This document shows positions 22,201 through 34,635 of a stretch of 64,000 bases of DNA, in pieces. The translations under genes and the position numbers were made by a program. The stretch covers positions 1,240,001-1,304,000 of the forward strand of contig NW_004457695.1 of assembly GCF_000203815.1 (NCBI RefSeq), written 5' to 3'. How positions within the stretch are numbered: position 1 is the first letter of the stretch; every line of letters starts with the position of its first letter. The DNA is from Cavenderia fasciculata. Its lineage: Eukaryota > Evosea > Eumycetozoa > Acytosteliales > Cavenderiaceae. The notes below the pieces were generated by a model that saw only the letters and a program-made list of their open reading frames with translations, did not search any database and was not told the DNA's origin.

Positions 22201-24839
22201 TTATTAAAGAGTTTTGGACGATTAGATTTCATTCAAGGATTGTTGGCTGAGATTCAGAATGGATTCTGTTCATTATTGGCCGACAATAACGAGTTGACAC
22301 AGGATATTGCTAGTCGTGGTATTACTCTTGTTTACGAGTCTAGTACAGACCCTGCATTCAAAGAGTTCCTCGTGTCAAACCTCGGAAAGACGCTGGCAGG
22401 CAAGCCGACTCAAAAGGCACCAGGATCATCCGAGTTGTTGCCAGAGGGGTCGGTCACCAAGACTGGCCAGGTGTCTACATACAAGGAATTGTCAAATCTA
22501 TCGACCGATCTAGGTAAACCAGATATGATCTACAAGTTTATGAACTTGTCGGCTCATCACCAAATTTGGAACTCTAGAAAGGGTGCTTCGTTTGCCATTG
22601 TCTCGTTGGCTGGAAAGGCTCGTGAAGAGATGGCACCACTTATTCCACATCTTGTGCCCAAGATCTACAGATACTTGTATGACCCCAGTCCCAAGATTGC
22701 AGCGTCTATGCAGAGTATTATGAGTGCCATTATCGACCAAAAGGATATCTTCCCCAAGTACTTTGTACCAATCATCAAGGAGTTGTTGGCTGGTATGGGT
22801 ACGAGTGCATGGCGTGTACGTGAGGCATCTTGTGCAGCTGTGCCAGACGCCATCTCGCATGCTTCTATTGAAGACCTCGAACCTTTCATCGAAGAGTTGT
22901 TTTACATGAACTTTAGAACACTCGATGATATTAAAGAGACGGTTAGAAAGGCTGCCGAAACATCTGTACGTAGTCTTGGTAGTGTAACGGCTCGTTTTGT
23001 CGACCCAGGATCCACAGTCTCTCGTGCCAAGGCACAACACATTCTCGGTGTCGTCATCCCGCTTCTGCTTACCAAGGGTATCACCAACGACTCGGCTGAA
23101 GTCAAGCAGTTCTCGTTGCAACTACTACTCAAGATTAGCAATAGTGCCAAAGACCAACTTTCCAAGTATGTCCCCGACATGGTACAAGCGTTACTCGAAT
23201 CGCTGTCGTCGTTGGAGCCAGCAATGCTAAACTATGCAACAATGCATGCCGAATCGTTGAATCTCAAGCAAGAAGAAATTGAAAACCTTCGTGTCGACAT
23301 GTCCAAGCGATCAGTCGTCAGCGAAGTACTCGAAGTGTGTTTGAAATATGTTACCCAGGATAATATCAGCCAGGTCATTTCGAATCTACTCCACCTTGTC
23401 CAGTTTAGTGTTGGTATAGTGACACGAGTTGGTGTGGCCAAGTTATCGCCAATTTGTTCCAGTCGCGTATCATCCAAATCGAAGTGGAGCCTGCACAAGT
23501 ACAAAAGCTCATCAAAACCATGTTGCCATCGATCATGGACCGTTCACCAGTGACACGTCGCCAATTCATCCAGACACTATGCATTTGCATCAAAAAGTCA
23601 AACAATGCAACCATCAAACAGACCATCCAACACGTTATGGATCTTCCACAACTACAACAAACACAAAACGTCGAGGAGAATACCATCCTCGAAGTGGTCG
23701 GTCTCTTTTTCCGTGAACTCTACAAGATTGCATCGTCAGAGATTCAACCATTCAACAAGGATCTAATCCCATTCCTCTACTTTCAAAAGTCACATCCTAA
23801 AAAGGAAGTATCGGACCTCTACAAACAGATTTGGGACGATAACTCGATTGGCTCGATCCGACTATACACCGATGAAATTGTAAAGATCATCTCGATCAAT
23901 CTGACTGGTTCAGCATGGGCATTAAAGCAACAAGCTGCTCTATGTCTGTCAAATTTAACCGAAGATATTAGAAACATGATGGAGAATCATTTACCTGTCG
24001 TACTCTCACTCTTGCTTCAAGGATTAAAAGGTAAGACGTATCCAGGTAAAGATTCACTCCTTGGATCAATGTCTACTATTTCATCAGTCTGTGCTAAATC
24101 CATTAAAGAACTTGGAAGTGGTGGACAACAAGTAGGTTCATCATCACTACCAGTTCCAAGTGCAAAGGAAATGTTATTGGCAATGTTACAGGAATGTAAA
24201 AAGATTGATATGGATTACAAGAGAAAGGCGTTGGTCAACTTGGCATCGATGTTGCGTTCATTTGAAGATATCGATATTTACCAACAGGTCAGAGAAACAG
24301 TCTACCAATTAGTATTTGAAAAGGAAAAGAAAGAGAATGCTAGTGCACTAGACGATGAAATGGACTTGGATGATCCCAAACAAAAGGCATTACTTCTATT
24401 AGTAAGAACCAATGCATTTGCAGTGATTGGTGAAGCCTATTCATCGGCATCGATCGATACTAAAAAGGCAAATATTGAAATTGGCAATAGATTGATGGAA
24501 AAGCTTGTATACCACATTTGGAATGAACAAATCTCTATTCTAACATCAATGAAACTATATGTACATGCTGTATTTACAAACACTGATCTATCCAATCTCA
24601 TCGATAACAAGGAGCAATGGATGATCAATATTCTAAAACCACTCTTTGAGTGCATTGAAACCTCGAAATATGCAGTTGTCAAACAAAACTCACTCAATCT
24701 TATCGAGCAACTACTCATCGATGCCAAACAACATATTTCCAATGGTCAATTACAATCTATTAAAAGTATCCTCCTACAAAACAAAGATAGAGATAATACT
24801 CTAACACTTCAATTTGAAAAATTATTAAAACAATTGTAA
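19216..24839 (+). CDS. ecm29: ECM29 proteasome adaptor/scaffold protein, with one frameshift
   Basis: ECM29 is a HEAT-repeat protein that bridges the 26S proteasome core and regulatory particle. Exons are 19216-19638, 19725-20699 and 20764-24839; with one frame correction the product is about 1825 residues, matching the family length. The N-terminus matches the family (KKKVLEVLSNVNKR, then LVKNFAIVYVEKAF). HEAT-type helical repeats run throughout. The frame breaks near 23440-23443: IVTRVGVAK in one frame continues as VIANLFQSRIIQIE in the next, explained by one missing G. Downstream the frame stays open for more than 450 codons to a natural stop with no decay, so an error in the sequence is more likely than a truncated gene. 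Confidence 0.88.
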
Positions 24840-25158
24840 ATATTAAATAAATAAATATATAAATAATTAATTAGATCTCTTGGATTTACAAGTAATTTTT
24901 CAAAGTGATCCGAGAAAAATGAGGTAATTAATTAATCATCATCATGAACTAATCTATGCATTGAAGGGGAAAAAAATAATAATAACAAACAAAAATATCC
25001 ACAAAAGAATGATGTCATAGACTACTGTGATGAAGCACTTATTAATATTCTCTCACACAGAGACCGAGACATTTAACTATTGTAACATTAACCCTTCTTA
25101 TATATACATATATAAATATAGTTGTAATAACAACAAAGATTAGTATATATCCCTACTT
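24840..25158. other. Intergenic, promoter of dynamin gene
   Basis: An AT-rich spacer of about 320 bases between two genes in the same direction. It contains runs of A (24970-24982) and a TATA-like stretch at 25100-25122 near the dynamin start. I see nothing else in it. Confidence 0.5.
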
Positions 25159-27773
25159 ATGGCATCAAGAGCATGTCAATTAACAAAAAGAACTTACCTA
25201 AGATCAACTTTGAGATTGGGTAACAAGTGTCTTGCAACTACAACAACCACTACATTTATACCTTCATATTCTAATAGTAGTACTACTACTACTGTACAGT
25301 CAAGTCAATATCAACCAACTATCAACAATAAGAGTTATTATTCAACTTCTTCACTTTCAACATTATTATCAATCAAGAAACATGAATCATCAATCTCTAA
25401 GAGATTATATAGTAGTAATAATATGAAACCAATTGTAGCAGATAATAACTTTGAAACGGTTGGATATAGTTTATTACCAGTAGTCAATAAACTACAAGAG
25501 ATTACATCATTAATTGGTACAGAAATCAAACTACCACAGATTGTTGTTGTTGGTTCACAGTCGAGTGGTAAATCATCGGTACTCGAGAATCTAGTTGGTC
25601 GTGACTTTCTTCCAAGAGGTTCAGGTCTAGTAACTAGAAGACCACTTGTATTACAACTCAATAGAATTGAACCAGGTCATGCAGGTAAATATAAAGAAAA
25701 AGAAAATAGAATCAATAGAATCTATAGAATATAGACTAATTATTATTATTGTTTCTTTTAGAATGGGGAGAATTTGGACATACTGGAGATTCAAAGTTTA
25801 ACTTTGATGAGATTAAAAAAGAGATAGAGATTGAAACGAATAGAGTTGCAGGAGGCAATAAATCAATTTCAAGTGAACCTATTATACTCAAGATCTATAG
25901 TCCCAATGTGATTCCATTGACATTGGTTGATACACCGGGTATTACACGTATTCCAATTGGTGATCAACCAACCAACATTGAAGAAAAGATTCGTGATATG
26001 GTCGTAGACTATATATCTAATCCCAACTCGATCATTTTGGCCATTTCAGCAGCCAACCAAGATATTGTGACGAGTGATGCACTCAAACTCGCCAAAGAGG
26101 TTGATCCAACTGGCAAGCGAACCATCGGTGTCTTGACCAAGTTGGATCTGATGGACAAGGGCGTTGACGCTATGGATATTCTCATTGGTAGCGTCGTCCC
26201 ACTCAAGTTGGGATTTGTCGGTATCGTCAATCGAAGTCAACAAGACATTAACATGAAGAAACAGATTGGACAAGCCATCCAAGACGAATCTGCATGGTTT
26301 CAGTCACACCCCATCTACAATCGTATTGCCAATCAAAGTGGATCATTGTTTTTGGGTCAACGTTGCAACAAGATTCTCACCAAACATATCAGAGAGTCAA
26401 TGCCAGGTGTAAAGAATCAAATCCGTGCACTCATCAAGAAATACGAAGAAGAGTTGGAACGTTATGGAGATCCCATCCCAGAGAGAGCAAGTGAAAAGTC
26501 TAGACTTTTGATTGACATTCTCAACAAATTTGCCCTCCAATTTAGATCCGATCTCGAAGGTGTCAATGACGAACAACTCACCAATCATGTCAATGGTGGT
26601 GCTCGTATTCGTTACATCTTTTCACAAGCCTTTAAAAATGTAAAGGAAAGACCTTTTGAATGGTTAACTGATCAACAATTAAGAGTTGCTCTTAGAAATT
26701 CTTCTGTATGTCGAAAAATATAAATATTATAATCAATCTAGAAGAATTAACTTACTCTTATCCTTTTTTATTTAAATTTTTAGGGAATTAGACCAACTAT
26801 GTTTATTCCACAAAAGACATTTGATTCATTGACTAGAATTCAAATTGATAAATTAAAGGATCCAGCTTTACAATGTGCTGATACAGTATTGGATGAATTG
26901 TTGAGAATCTGTACTCAAGTAGATTCACAAGTATTTAATCGTTTCCCATTGTTGAGAGAACGTATTGTCGAAGTTGCAAATAATGTCCTTCGTAAATTAC
27001 TTTCTCCAACAAACAAAATGATTAGTGATATGGTTGAAGCTGAATGTTCTTATATTAATACAAGTCATCCAGGTAAAAATTAATTTAAACAATCAAAATC
27101 ATGAATAGAATATATATAGACTAATATTTTATTTTATTTTTCTCTCTAGTTTACATGTCAGAATTAAATAGATTATTACATTCAAATACTCAACCAAATA
27201 ACAATTATGAAATTGAAATGCAAAAACAACGTGAAAAGGAACAACAATCACAATCACAACAAGGTGGTGGTGGAATATTTGGTATGATATTTGGACGAGG
27301 AGGAAAGGAATCACAACAACCACAACAACAACAAAAACAAAACAACAAAACATCTCAATCAAATATCCTCTATGGAATGGATGAAAGTTATACTGATGAT
27401 GAAAGAAAACAAATTCATTTACTTAGTATGTTTAAAATATTATTTATTATTTTAAATATTATTATTATTCCATATACTAATTTATTTATTTTTTATAGAA
27501 CGATTATTACATAGCTATTATGATATTGCACAATTTAATGTCCAAGAGAATGTTATTAAAATCATTACTCACTTTTTAGTTGATCGTTCAAAGGACGTTC
27601 TTCAAAGAGAATTGGCCACTGTATTATACGATGAAGCTTTGGTTGAACATTTGCTCAGAGAAAATGAAAACGTTGTTGCCAGAAGAAAAGAATGTATCTA
27701 TAAATTGGAAGTCCTCAAAAAGGCTAAAAAATCATTATCTGTAACAGAAATGAATTCATTTATGAATCTTTAA
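25159..27773 (+). CDS. dymB: Dynamin-family GTPase with mitochondrial presequence, dynamin B-like
   Basis: Five in-phase exons (25159-25684, 25762-26705, 26784-27072, 27150-27425, 27499-27773) give 769 residues. GTPase motifs: G1 [19 protein letters not shown]2 [14 protein letters not shown]3 [10 protein letters not shown]4 LTKLDLMD. The middle/stalk region follows, then a low-complexity linker with poly-Q and Gly-rich [15 protein letters not shown] where animal dynamins carry a PH domain, then a GED. There is no PH or proline-rich domain. The first 90 or so residues are Arg/Ser/Thr-rich without acidic residues ([16 protein letters not shown]), as expected of a mitochondrial presequence. D. 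discoideum dynamin B is the paralogue known for a cleaved presequence, hence the assignment rather than dymA. Likely roles are membrane fission and cytoskeletal or organelle remodelling. Confidence 0.82.
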
Positions 27774-28011
27774 AACAATAAATAATCAATCAACAATTTA
27801 AGTAATCACAACACTTTTTACAATTTTTGAGAGACTTCCAAATCCGCGTAGTGTCTAAAATTTCGAAGCAAAAACTAATTTAACACGAGGAAATTTAACC
27901 TATCAAAGTGTTATAGTTTTAAATAAATAAAAATCACAATAAACTAGACAGAGTTAGAAGACCATACATGAAACAACTATTGAAAATGGTTTTATTTTAA
28001 ATTTTATTATT

Positions 28012-28113
28012 TTAAAATGGTTGGTCAAGCCCAATCACGCAGGGGATTCCAAGATTACCATACTCCTTGCGGAGATGGATGTAAATAAACTCATTAGCGC
28101 CTTCATTGTAGCA
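28012..28113 (-). pseudogene. Possible orphan 3' exon on the minus strand
   Basis: Within AT-rich spacer is an island of near-50% GC that on the minus strand follows a splice-acceptor-like TTTCCTAG. It reads CYNEGANEFIYIHLRKEYG and then NLGIPCVIGLDQPF before a TAA stop, 33 codons with protein-like composition. No upstream exon is apparent before the next gene. It may be the remnant of a lost gene; I cannot name the family. Confidence 0.3.
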
Positions 28114-28217
28114 CTAGGAAATGGATGACCATATTAAAATTTCATTTTTGGAGCAAGTGAAAAAACAATGAAAGAAAGAATGATTCAATTTATATTTGTT
28201 TTAATTTATTATCTTTT

Positions 28218-29192
28218 TTAATAACCCATTCTATCGATACCATTCGTCGAGTTATTTGGTTGATCGTATGGATGAGTTCTCATCATATTGGTATCAATTG
28301 GTTGAGTAGGAAGATATTGTGGAGCATAAAGTCCTGGGTAATAATTGGGTTGTGAATTTGTTTGTTGTTGTTGTTGTGCAGGTGGTTGCATTGGTTGAGT
28401 ATAATTTACAGTTGTTGGGTATGGATAGGTTGGAATGTTGGAAATTGGGATTTGTACCTGTGGCAAGCCAGTAAGACGATCGACTTCCCTTCCTTGAAGT
28501 TGTCTAAGAAGCATTGCAAGTTGGAATAAATGTTTGATTCCATAGATTTGAACGTTGATTACAGTTAGACAAATAATAAATATCCACCATGTAAATGATT
28601 CGGCTGAAACAATAGTTGCAATAATAAATACAGCTACTGTAATTGCAAATATAACTACAGAATATACTGCATACTAAAATAATTAATAATAGTGGTAAAT
28701 ATCTTATTCTATATTATATTAAAATGCATTCATTTCTATTCTTACATTTAACATTAATAAAACATTCTTTTTAGTAATAGAATAAATTCCAAGAGAGACA
28801 CTGAATATATGAGCCAACATTGCTACAAATACTAAAGTGAAAAATGAACCATATCCAGAAAACAAAAATAATACTATTCCAACAAGCTAAAAGAATTGAA
28901 ATAAAAGTTAGAAAATGAATCACCTTTTCAAGAAGTAAATCTAAAAAATGAGACATACCAATTGAATGATACATATTATGTATCCCCAGACTGATGAACA
29001 AACAATTGAACTAATTTCTTCTTGTTCAAGGTGAACCCAATATCCTTCACCAATAGGATACATTAACTTGTCTTTATTATTCTCCTTTTCATCATTCATC
29101 AAAGGTTGATATTCATGTTGTCCAGGTGCAAAATATGGTACTGAATAAAGAACATTATTCTTTTTGTTGTTTGAAAAATACATATTCTCCAT
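28218..29192 (-). CDS. Four-helix membrane protein with Pro/Gln/Tyr-rich cytosolic tail
   Basis: Three in-phase exons (29192-28959, 28886-28746, 28673-28218) give 276 residues. About 60 polar residues precede four hydrophobic segments: around SSVWGYIICIIQLLVG, FFTLVFVAMLAHIFSVSLGI, YSVVIFAITVAVFIIATIV and WWIFIICLTVINVQI. The C-terminal 100 residues are rich in Pro, Gln, Tyr and Asn (YPYPTT, QQQQQ), predicted to face the cytosol. The layout resembles tetraspan vesicle proteins, but I see no diagnostic motif. The function is unknown. Confidence 0.75.
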
Positions 29193-30155
29193 AACTATGA
29201 TTATTATCTATCTATATTGTTTCTATTAACAATGAATAATATATTCTTTTATATTTAATTAAATTCGAAATTGAATAATTATTATTAATTGAATGAATTT
29301 AGTTGTTTTTTTATCTTGTTATTGTTCTTTATGTGAAAAAAAAAAAATTACTATTAGTAAGAGAGGAGATGACTCGTCGTACTATATTATAAAGACTGAC
29401 TTTAATTTATTGATTAGTATCAACTTACCATATATATCTATTATTTATTTTATTTTTTAAATTTTTTAAATTTCAATTTCGAAATTTGGTATTTAATAAT
29501 TATTGGTTCTCAAAAGAGAGAGGGAGAAATCTATCTATAATAGTTGGATATTTAATTGTCTTTGTCTTGTTTTCTATCTATCTATCTATCTCTGACGTTT
29601 GTTTTTATTCAGTATATTACAAACAAATACAAAATAAAAAATTTAAATTAAATTTTAATCTTCTTTTAAAATATTGGGGAGGGGTGGATCGATAATAAAT
29701 CAGTCAAAAAAACGAAACAAGTTGACGTTCTATCTATCACCCCCTCCCTCCCTTGATATTATTATTAGTTCAAACACACCACCCCTCACTGAAAAAAAAA
29801 AGTTAAAAGTAGAGATAAAAATACTAAATGTTGGTTGGTGGGGGTTGAATTTTATTTGTATGCTGATCAACAAGTTGGATATTAATTTCCCAAAATAAAA
29901 ATAATTTTATTATTTTTGGTTTGATTTAAAAATGGAACTTCTTCTTTTTAAAAGAATATGGTGATGGATGATTATCATTTTTAACATTTTTTTTTTTATT
30001 TATCTGTAATACAAATAACAAAAAAAAAAAAAAAAAAGAGACAGAGAGATAATAACTAATATAAAATGGGATACACACAAGCACTAAGTGTCTACCATTT
30101 CATACATCCTATCCTTGTCTCTTGATTCATTTGTTATATTTGTTTGTTTGATTTT
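29193..30155. other. Intergenic with G-rich and C-rich patches
   Basis: About 960 bases, mostly AT-rich with A-runs (30018-30036). Around 29675-29690 there is a G-rich patch, 29736-29753 is C-rich, 29776-29790 is CA/C-rich (ACACACCACCCCTC) and 29830-29848 is G/T-rich. In dictyostelids such C- and G-rich boxes can be developmental enhancer elements. No coding potential stands out. Confidence 0.4.
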
Positions 30156-31313
30156 TTAGATTGATTGAATAAATTTGTGAAGTTTGGCTCTGTATGCTTC
30201 ATGACTGGAAATATGAACGGCAGTAGAGTGACGGTTGCTTTCAATGGTCCAGAGTTCCTTTGGTTCCTTGGCAACTCTGAATAGGGTTTCGGATTGGTCG
30301 TATGGGACAACTGGATCTTCGGTGGCTGCAATGAAAAGGATTGGCTTTGGACTGATTTGAGCGACGAGATTCTCTGGGGTGTCGTATTGTGAGAGGTTGT
30401 CTTCGGATGCGATGATCTTGTCCAATGTGATACGGAGAATGAGGTCGACCAACCATTGGGGTGGATGGGTTGGAAGGAGATGTTGAACGGGTTCGACAAC
30501 CTTGAAGGTCTTGGCAACACCATCACTGAGATATCTGTAGATGTTGTGCTTCCAGGCCTTCATTGGTGAAGCATAGGCACTCTCGGAAATGACACCATCA
30601 ATTAAATCACGGTCCTTGGCAGCAGCAATAATAACACTGCCTCCACCCATCGACATACCAGTGAGGATCAATTTCTTGGACTGTTCTGGATAAGTAGACT
30701 TGACGTATCGAATAGCCGAACGAACATCCTTGTGTTCTCTAAACGAGTATCCAATACCACGTTCGAGCGAGTCAGACTTGCCCATACCATCACGACAATC
30801 AAATACCAATGTCGATAAACCTTCTTCATGGAAATGATTCAATTGTTCAAACCATTCATATCTATCTTTTCCTGATCCATGAACAACAATAATTGAATTA
30901 CCAAGATCTAAAAGGTAAAATTAAAATGAAAAAGTAAGTAAAAGTAAATGAAAAAAAAAAAAAGACGAGTCGAGAGTAGTCTGGTTCGCGAGCTGCCCAT
31001 CCCAGAGTATACATATATTATATATGTTTTACATACCATTCTTTGAATCAGCTGGAATCCACCAACCTCTAAGAGTTTGATTAGTGTCGTAAGCTTTCCA
31101 TTCAACCTCTTGGAATGAAAGACCGTGTTTGGTCATTGGATCACCTGATCCCATCACAATACCTCTCATCCATGGGAAATAGAGGAGTGCCTTGCTGACA
31201 AATACAACAAATACACCTGTCAATGACAATGAAATGACAAGCATAACAACCGACAATGTGACTATACATTGTGTCTTTGAGAATGGTTTCTTTTGTTTAA
31301 TTTGTTCTCCCAT
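30156..31313 (-). CDS. Membrane-anchored alpha/beta hydrolase (ABHD-type)
   Basis: Exons 31313-31037 and 30907-30156 give 342 residues. One N-terminal transmembrane helix (VTLSVVMLVISLSLTGVFVV) is followed by an alpha/beta hydrolase fold. The oxyanion region begins IIVVHGSGKDR. The nucleophile elbow is GMSMGGG. The acid is in AATEDPVVPY and the His in NRHSTAVH, so the Ser-Asp-His triad is complete. The closest general type is the ABHD12/13/17-like serine hydrolases, which act on lipids or acyl-proteins; the substrate here is not evident. The 129-base intron contains an oddly GC-rich segment (30963-31012). Confidence 0.85.
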
Positions 31314-31967
31314 TCTTGAAATATAATAATATAATATCTTCTTTGTACAACTTTAACGAATAATAATAATAATAGTATCTATATAATCTCTAATCTAAAC
31401 TCTTATTTAAATAGATAATGTGAAATGAAACAATCGAACTGCCTAAATTAATTAAATGAATTAATTAATGGGGGAGGAGTGAATGAATTGTTCAACAATG
31501 ACTATAGATAGTAGAAATCGTATTTTTTGTGTGTGTGTGTTGTTGTTGTTGTAGTGTTGCGTGTATGAAATAATATAAAATAGTTTTAGTGATTAGAGTT
31601 TTCACAGTATCATCATTCAAGGTCCCACTCAACTCAAAGTCGAAAGTAAATAAATTTAATGAATTAAAAGAGTGTCAAGAACATTGATGGTGCGATGGGT
31701 TTGATGACTTTGGCAAAGCGTAGTGCAAAAAAAATCGACCTCTCATGCGTCTTGCCCAAAATAGTATTCGTTCGTTCTTAGTTGCGAAACGAAAAAATAA
31801 ATATCTGCAATCAATAAATAGATCTATTTATTTATCTATCTGAAAAAAAAAGATTCAAACAATTTGTTTTATTACAAATAATGTTGTTATTTGTGTCACT
31901 TTTATATATTTACAAATAATTTAATTAATCATAGTTTGTTGTAACTTTGATGATTATGTTTAAATTA

Positions 31968-32002
<35 letters not shown>

Positions 32003-32079
32003 TACTATTATTACGACTAGGGTTATATACTATATATCTCTTTTGTGTGTATCTCTGTGTCTGTCTATTGTCTGTCTAT
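31314..32079. other. Intergenic spacer
   Basis: About 770 bases between one gene start and the end of the next (both minus). It has a TG repeat at 31528-31541 followed by GTT repeats, and an ATT repeat at 31968-31995. A moderately GC-rich stretch at 31680-31760 is not open in a convincing frame. I see no gene. Confidence 0.5.
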
Positions 32080-33646
32080 CTATTTTGATTCAGTAGCAGA
32101 CATTGTTAAAATTGGATTTGATGGGAAAATGATTGTTTCAGTGTTTGAAAATGCTTTGTAGAGTATTTCCAAACTTTTGACTATATTTTTAACCTTTGGG
32201 TAGAGTTCCTTTGCAACCGATTGGAGAGGACGTAATTCTTCTACTTCGACTTTTAACAATTCCGCCAACTGCATAAGATCCATATGCTTTTTAGATTCTT
32301 CCATTTGTAAATCATCCAAACTTGGTGTAGTATGTTCATAATCTTCTTGGTCGTCATCTTTATTGTCTTCATCATCCTCTTCATCATCATCATCATCACC
32401 ATAATCATCATCGTCATCTCCACTTGAACGATACATGTTTTGATTTTTGATGGTAGCCAAATCTTCAAGGATTTCGTGAAGTTTATCGAGACGACTATCA
32501 AATTCCTCCGAGTATTGTTGGCTGGTTAGCTCAAAGAGCTTCGAGTAGAGAATGTCCATGACGGGAGTCGATAACCCGTCGGCGGCAGAAAAGGGCATGA
32601 TATGGTCGTTGGTGTGTTTGAGGAGAAGGGGTATGAGTTGAGGGTAGAGTGTTGGAATGGTTCGTATGTACAACTGCGAGTTGCCATAGACATTAAGCGC
32701 ATGAAACTCCTCTATCAGACGTCTTGTAGTAGGGTCTTGTTGGTGTACGGCCGACGAAATGATAGTACTGCACAACGATCGGTCATATGAGCGATACAAG
32801 TCGATTAAAATGGTGAATGCACGTGGGTCGCATACAAATCCATTCTGCGACGACCCCTCGCGGATCAACCCAACAATCGCCTGTGCCAATGCCAATGCAA
32901 GATCGCGACCGTGTTCTATACACAATCCGACCAACGATTCTTGTTTCTTGATAGTGTTGATTGGGCTGACGGGTCGTTCTCCCGAACCACCATGCTCGCT
33001 AATCTCGGCGTCTGAAGACGGCATGATCACATTATAGTCGAGTGTCTTTTCCGACAAGAGCACAAGCTTGTTGATTGCACACACGTATATGTACCAATGA
33101 CTGGTAGTGTCGGTAATATCGTCTTGGTCAACCAGGTCGGGTCGAGTATAGCCGCGAATATCGCTCTCGAGATTTTCAAAGTCATACGCTACAAAACTAT
33201 CCCAATTCTCCAAATAGTCGATTGCCAGTCGCAGGTTGAGACCGACTCCCAGATGCAACACGGTGTCTGTGTTGTTGGACAATGTAGCCTTTTCGATGAG
33301 TTTGATGCGTTTGATCATATCGCGTTTTGTAAAGTCCCATGTATTGGACAATACAGGAGGCCTCTTGCTTTTCATGTTACGATTTGCCAAATACCGGTAC
33401 ATCTCCAAACCAATAACAACCAAATGTGATAGTAACAAGAGTGTCTCTACATTGTCTCTGTGGTAGTTGACCGACGTTGGTTTATACTTTGCCAATTCTT
33501 TACACAATGTACAAACAATCGTAACCAAAACCTCTTGATCCAAACCCTCTTGATCCAAATCTGATACTTTACTTCTATATACTCTTCTTGCAATATTTCT
33601 TAATTGATTATAAATTAATTCTAATCTATTTATAAATTCTATTATA

Positions 33647-33714
<68 letters not shown>

Positions 33715-33897
33715 TTGTTGTTGTAATGTATTTGTTGTAGTTGTAGTAGTTGTAGTTGTTGTAGTTGTTGTAGTTGTAGTAGTATTTGATAATGATTGAA
33801 CAGATTCTAAAATATGATTTAAATCTACTTGTATATTTGGTTGTTGATTAACATTATTTTGATTGTTGTTGTTGTTGTTATTATTAGTAATTAACAT
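32080..33897 (-). CDS. Unrecognised 605-residue acidic protein with poly-N/poly-T
   Basis: An intronless open frame. The first 90 residues are poly-N, poly-T and Q/N stretches. The next 350 are normal globular, helix-rich sequence (for example LVTIVCTLCKELAKYKP, LLLLSHLVVIGLEMYRYL, IRTIPTLYPQLIPLLL). An acidic Asp/Glu run (about residues 490-530) comes before a final helical part that ends ILTMSATESK. There is no signal peptide or membrane helix. The helical pairs hint at an armadillo/HEAT-like fold, but I cannot assign a family. GC-richer codons in the central part argue that it is a real gene. Confidence 0.75.
33649..33714 (-). repeat. ATT/AAT repeat coding poly-N
   Basis: A pure trinucleotide run of about 66 bases, encoding about 22 asparagines near the N-terminus of the 605-residue protein. 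Confidence 0.9.
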
Positions 33898-34635
33898 TAT
33901 AAAGTGATAGTTGTGTATATTGTATATATTATATTATATTATTGGTTCGAATGAAAGTTTAATTCTCTCTTTTCTCTTTTTTGAAGGTGAAGTTGATTAT
34001 TTGCTAACTTTTGGTTAATTGAGGAAGAGAAGGAAGTTGAGTTGACTTTGTGCAATTTATATTCTTATAGAATGTGATTGTTGATGAGAGGTAGTGATAA
34101 CTATAAGGGAGGGAGAGAGTAACTACGACTAACACAACAATAATATAATAGGAGGGTGAGATCACATGCAACTAAACTGATGAATGAATAATGTCTGTGT
34201 GACACTAATTTTATTGGTGTGAAAAAATCGCCTGACCAACTCAGAATTCTATACTTTGAATTTTAATACTGATCGATCGAAAAAATCAGTGAATTGAATC
34301 AAAAAAATTGTCACAGAACCAAACTCTAATTAATGAAAATATATTCCTTTACTTTCCATTCATTCAATCAGTATATTATTATACTTTATCATTGAAGGTG
34401 GTTAGTGGTTGGTGGTTGATTAACTAATCCCCCACAAGATATAATTTATACCAAATCAACCACCACTGGTGAAGTTGATATTGATGGTGGTATTTGTTGT
34501 GTTGGACTAAAGGAAATAAAATATTGTTGTTCAATATATCTGGTCTGGTTGGTTATCTGTCTGTTTTGGTATAGTACTATATTGATTATGGTTGAGAGAG
34601 AGAGAGAGAGTTTTTTTATTTTTATAATATGGTTG
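33898..34635. other. Intergenic spacer
   Basis: About 740 bases between the start of the 605-residue protein and the last exon of the E2F gene. It contains short G-rich (34109-34117) and GA-rich (34592-34610) patches. The open frame at 34446-34664 overlaps the final E2F exon in another frame and has no protein-like features. Confidence 0.5.
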
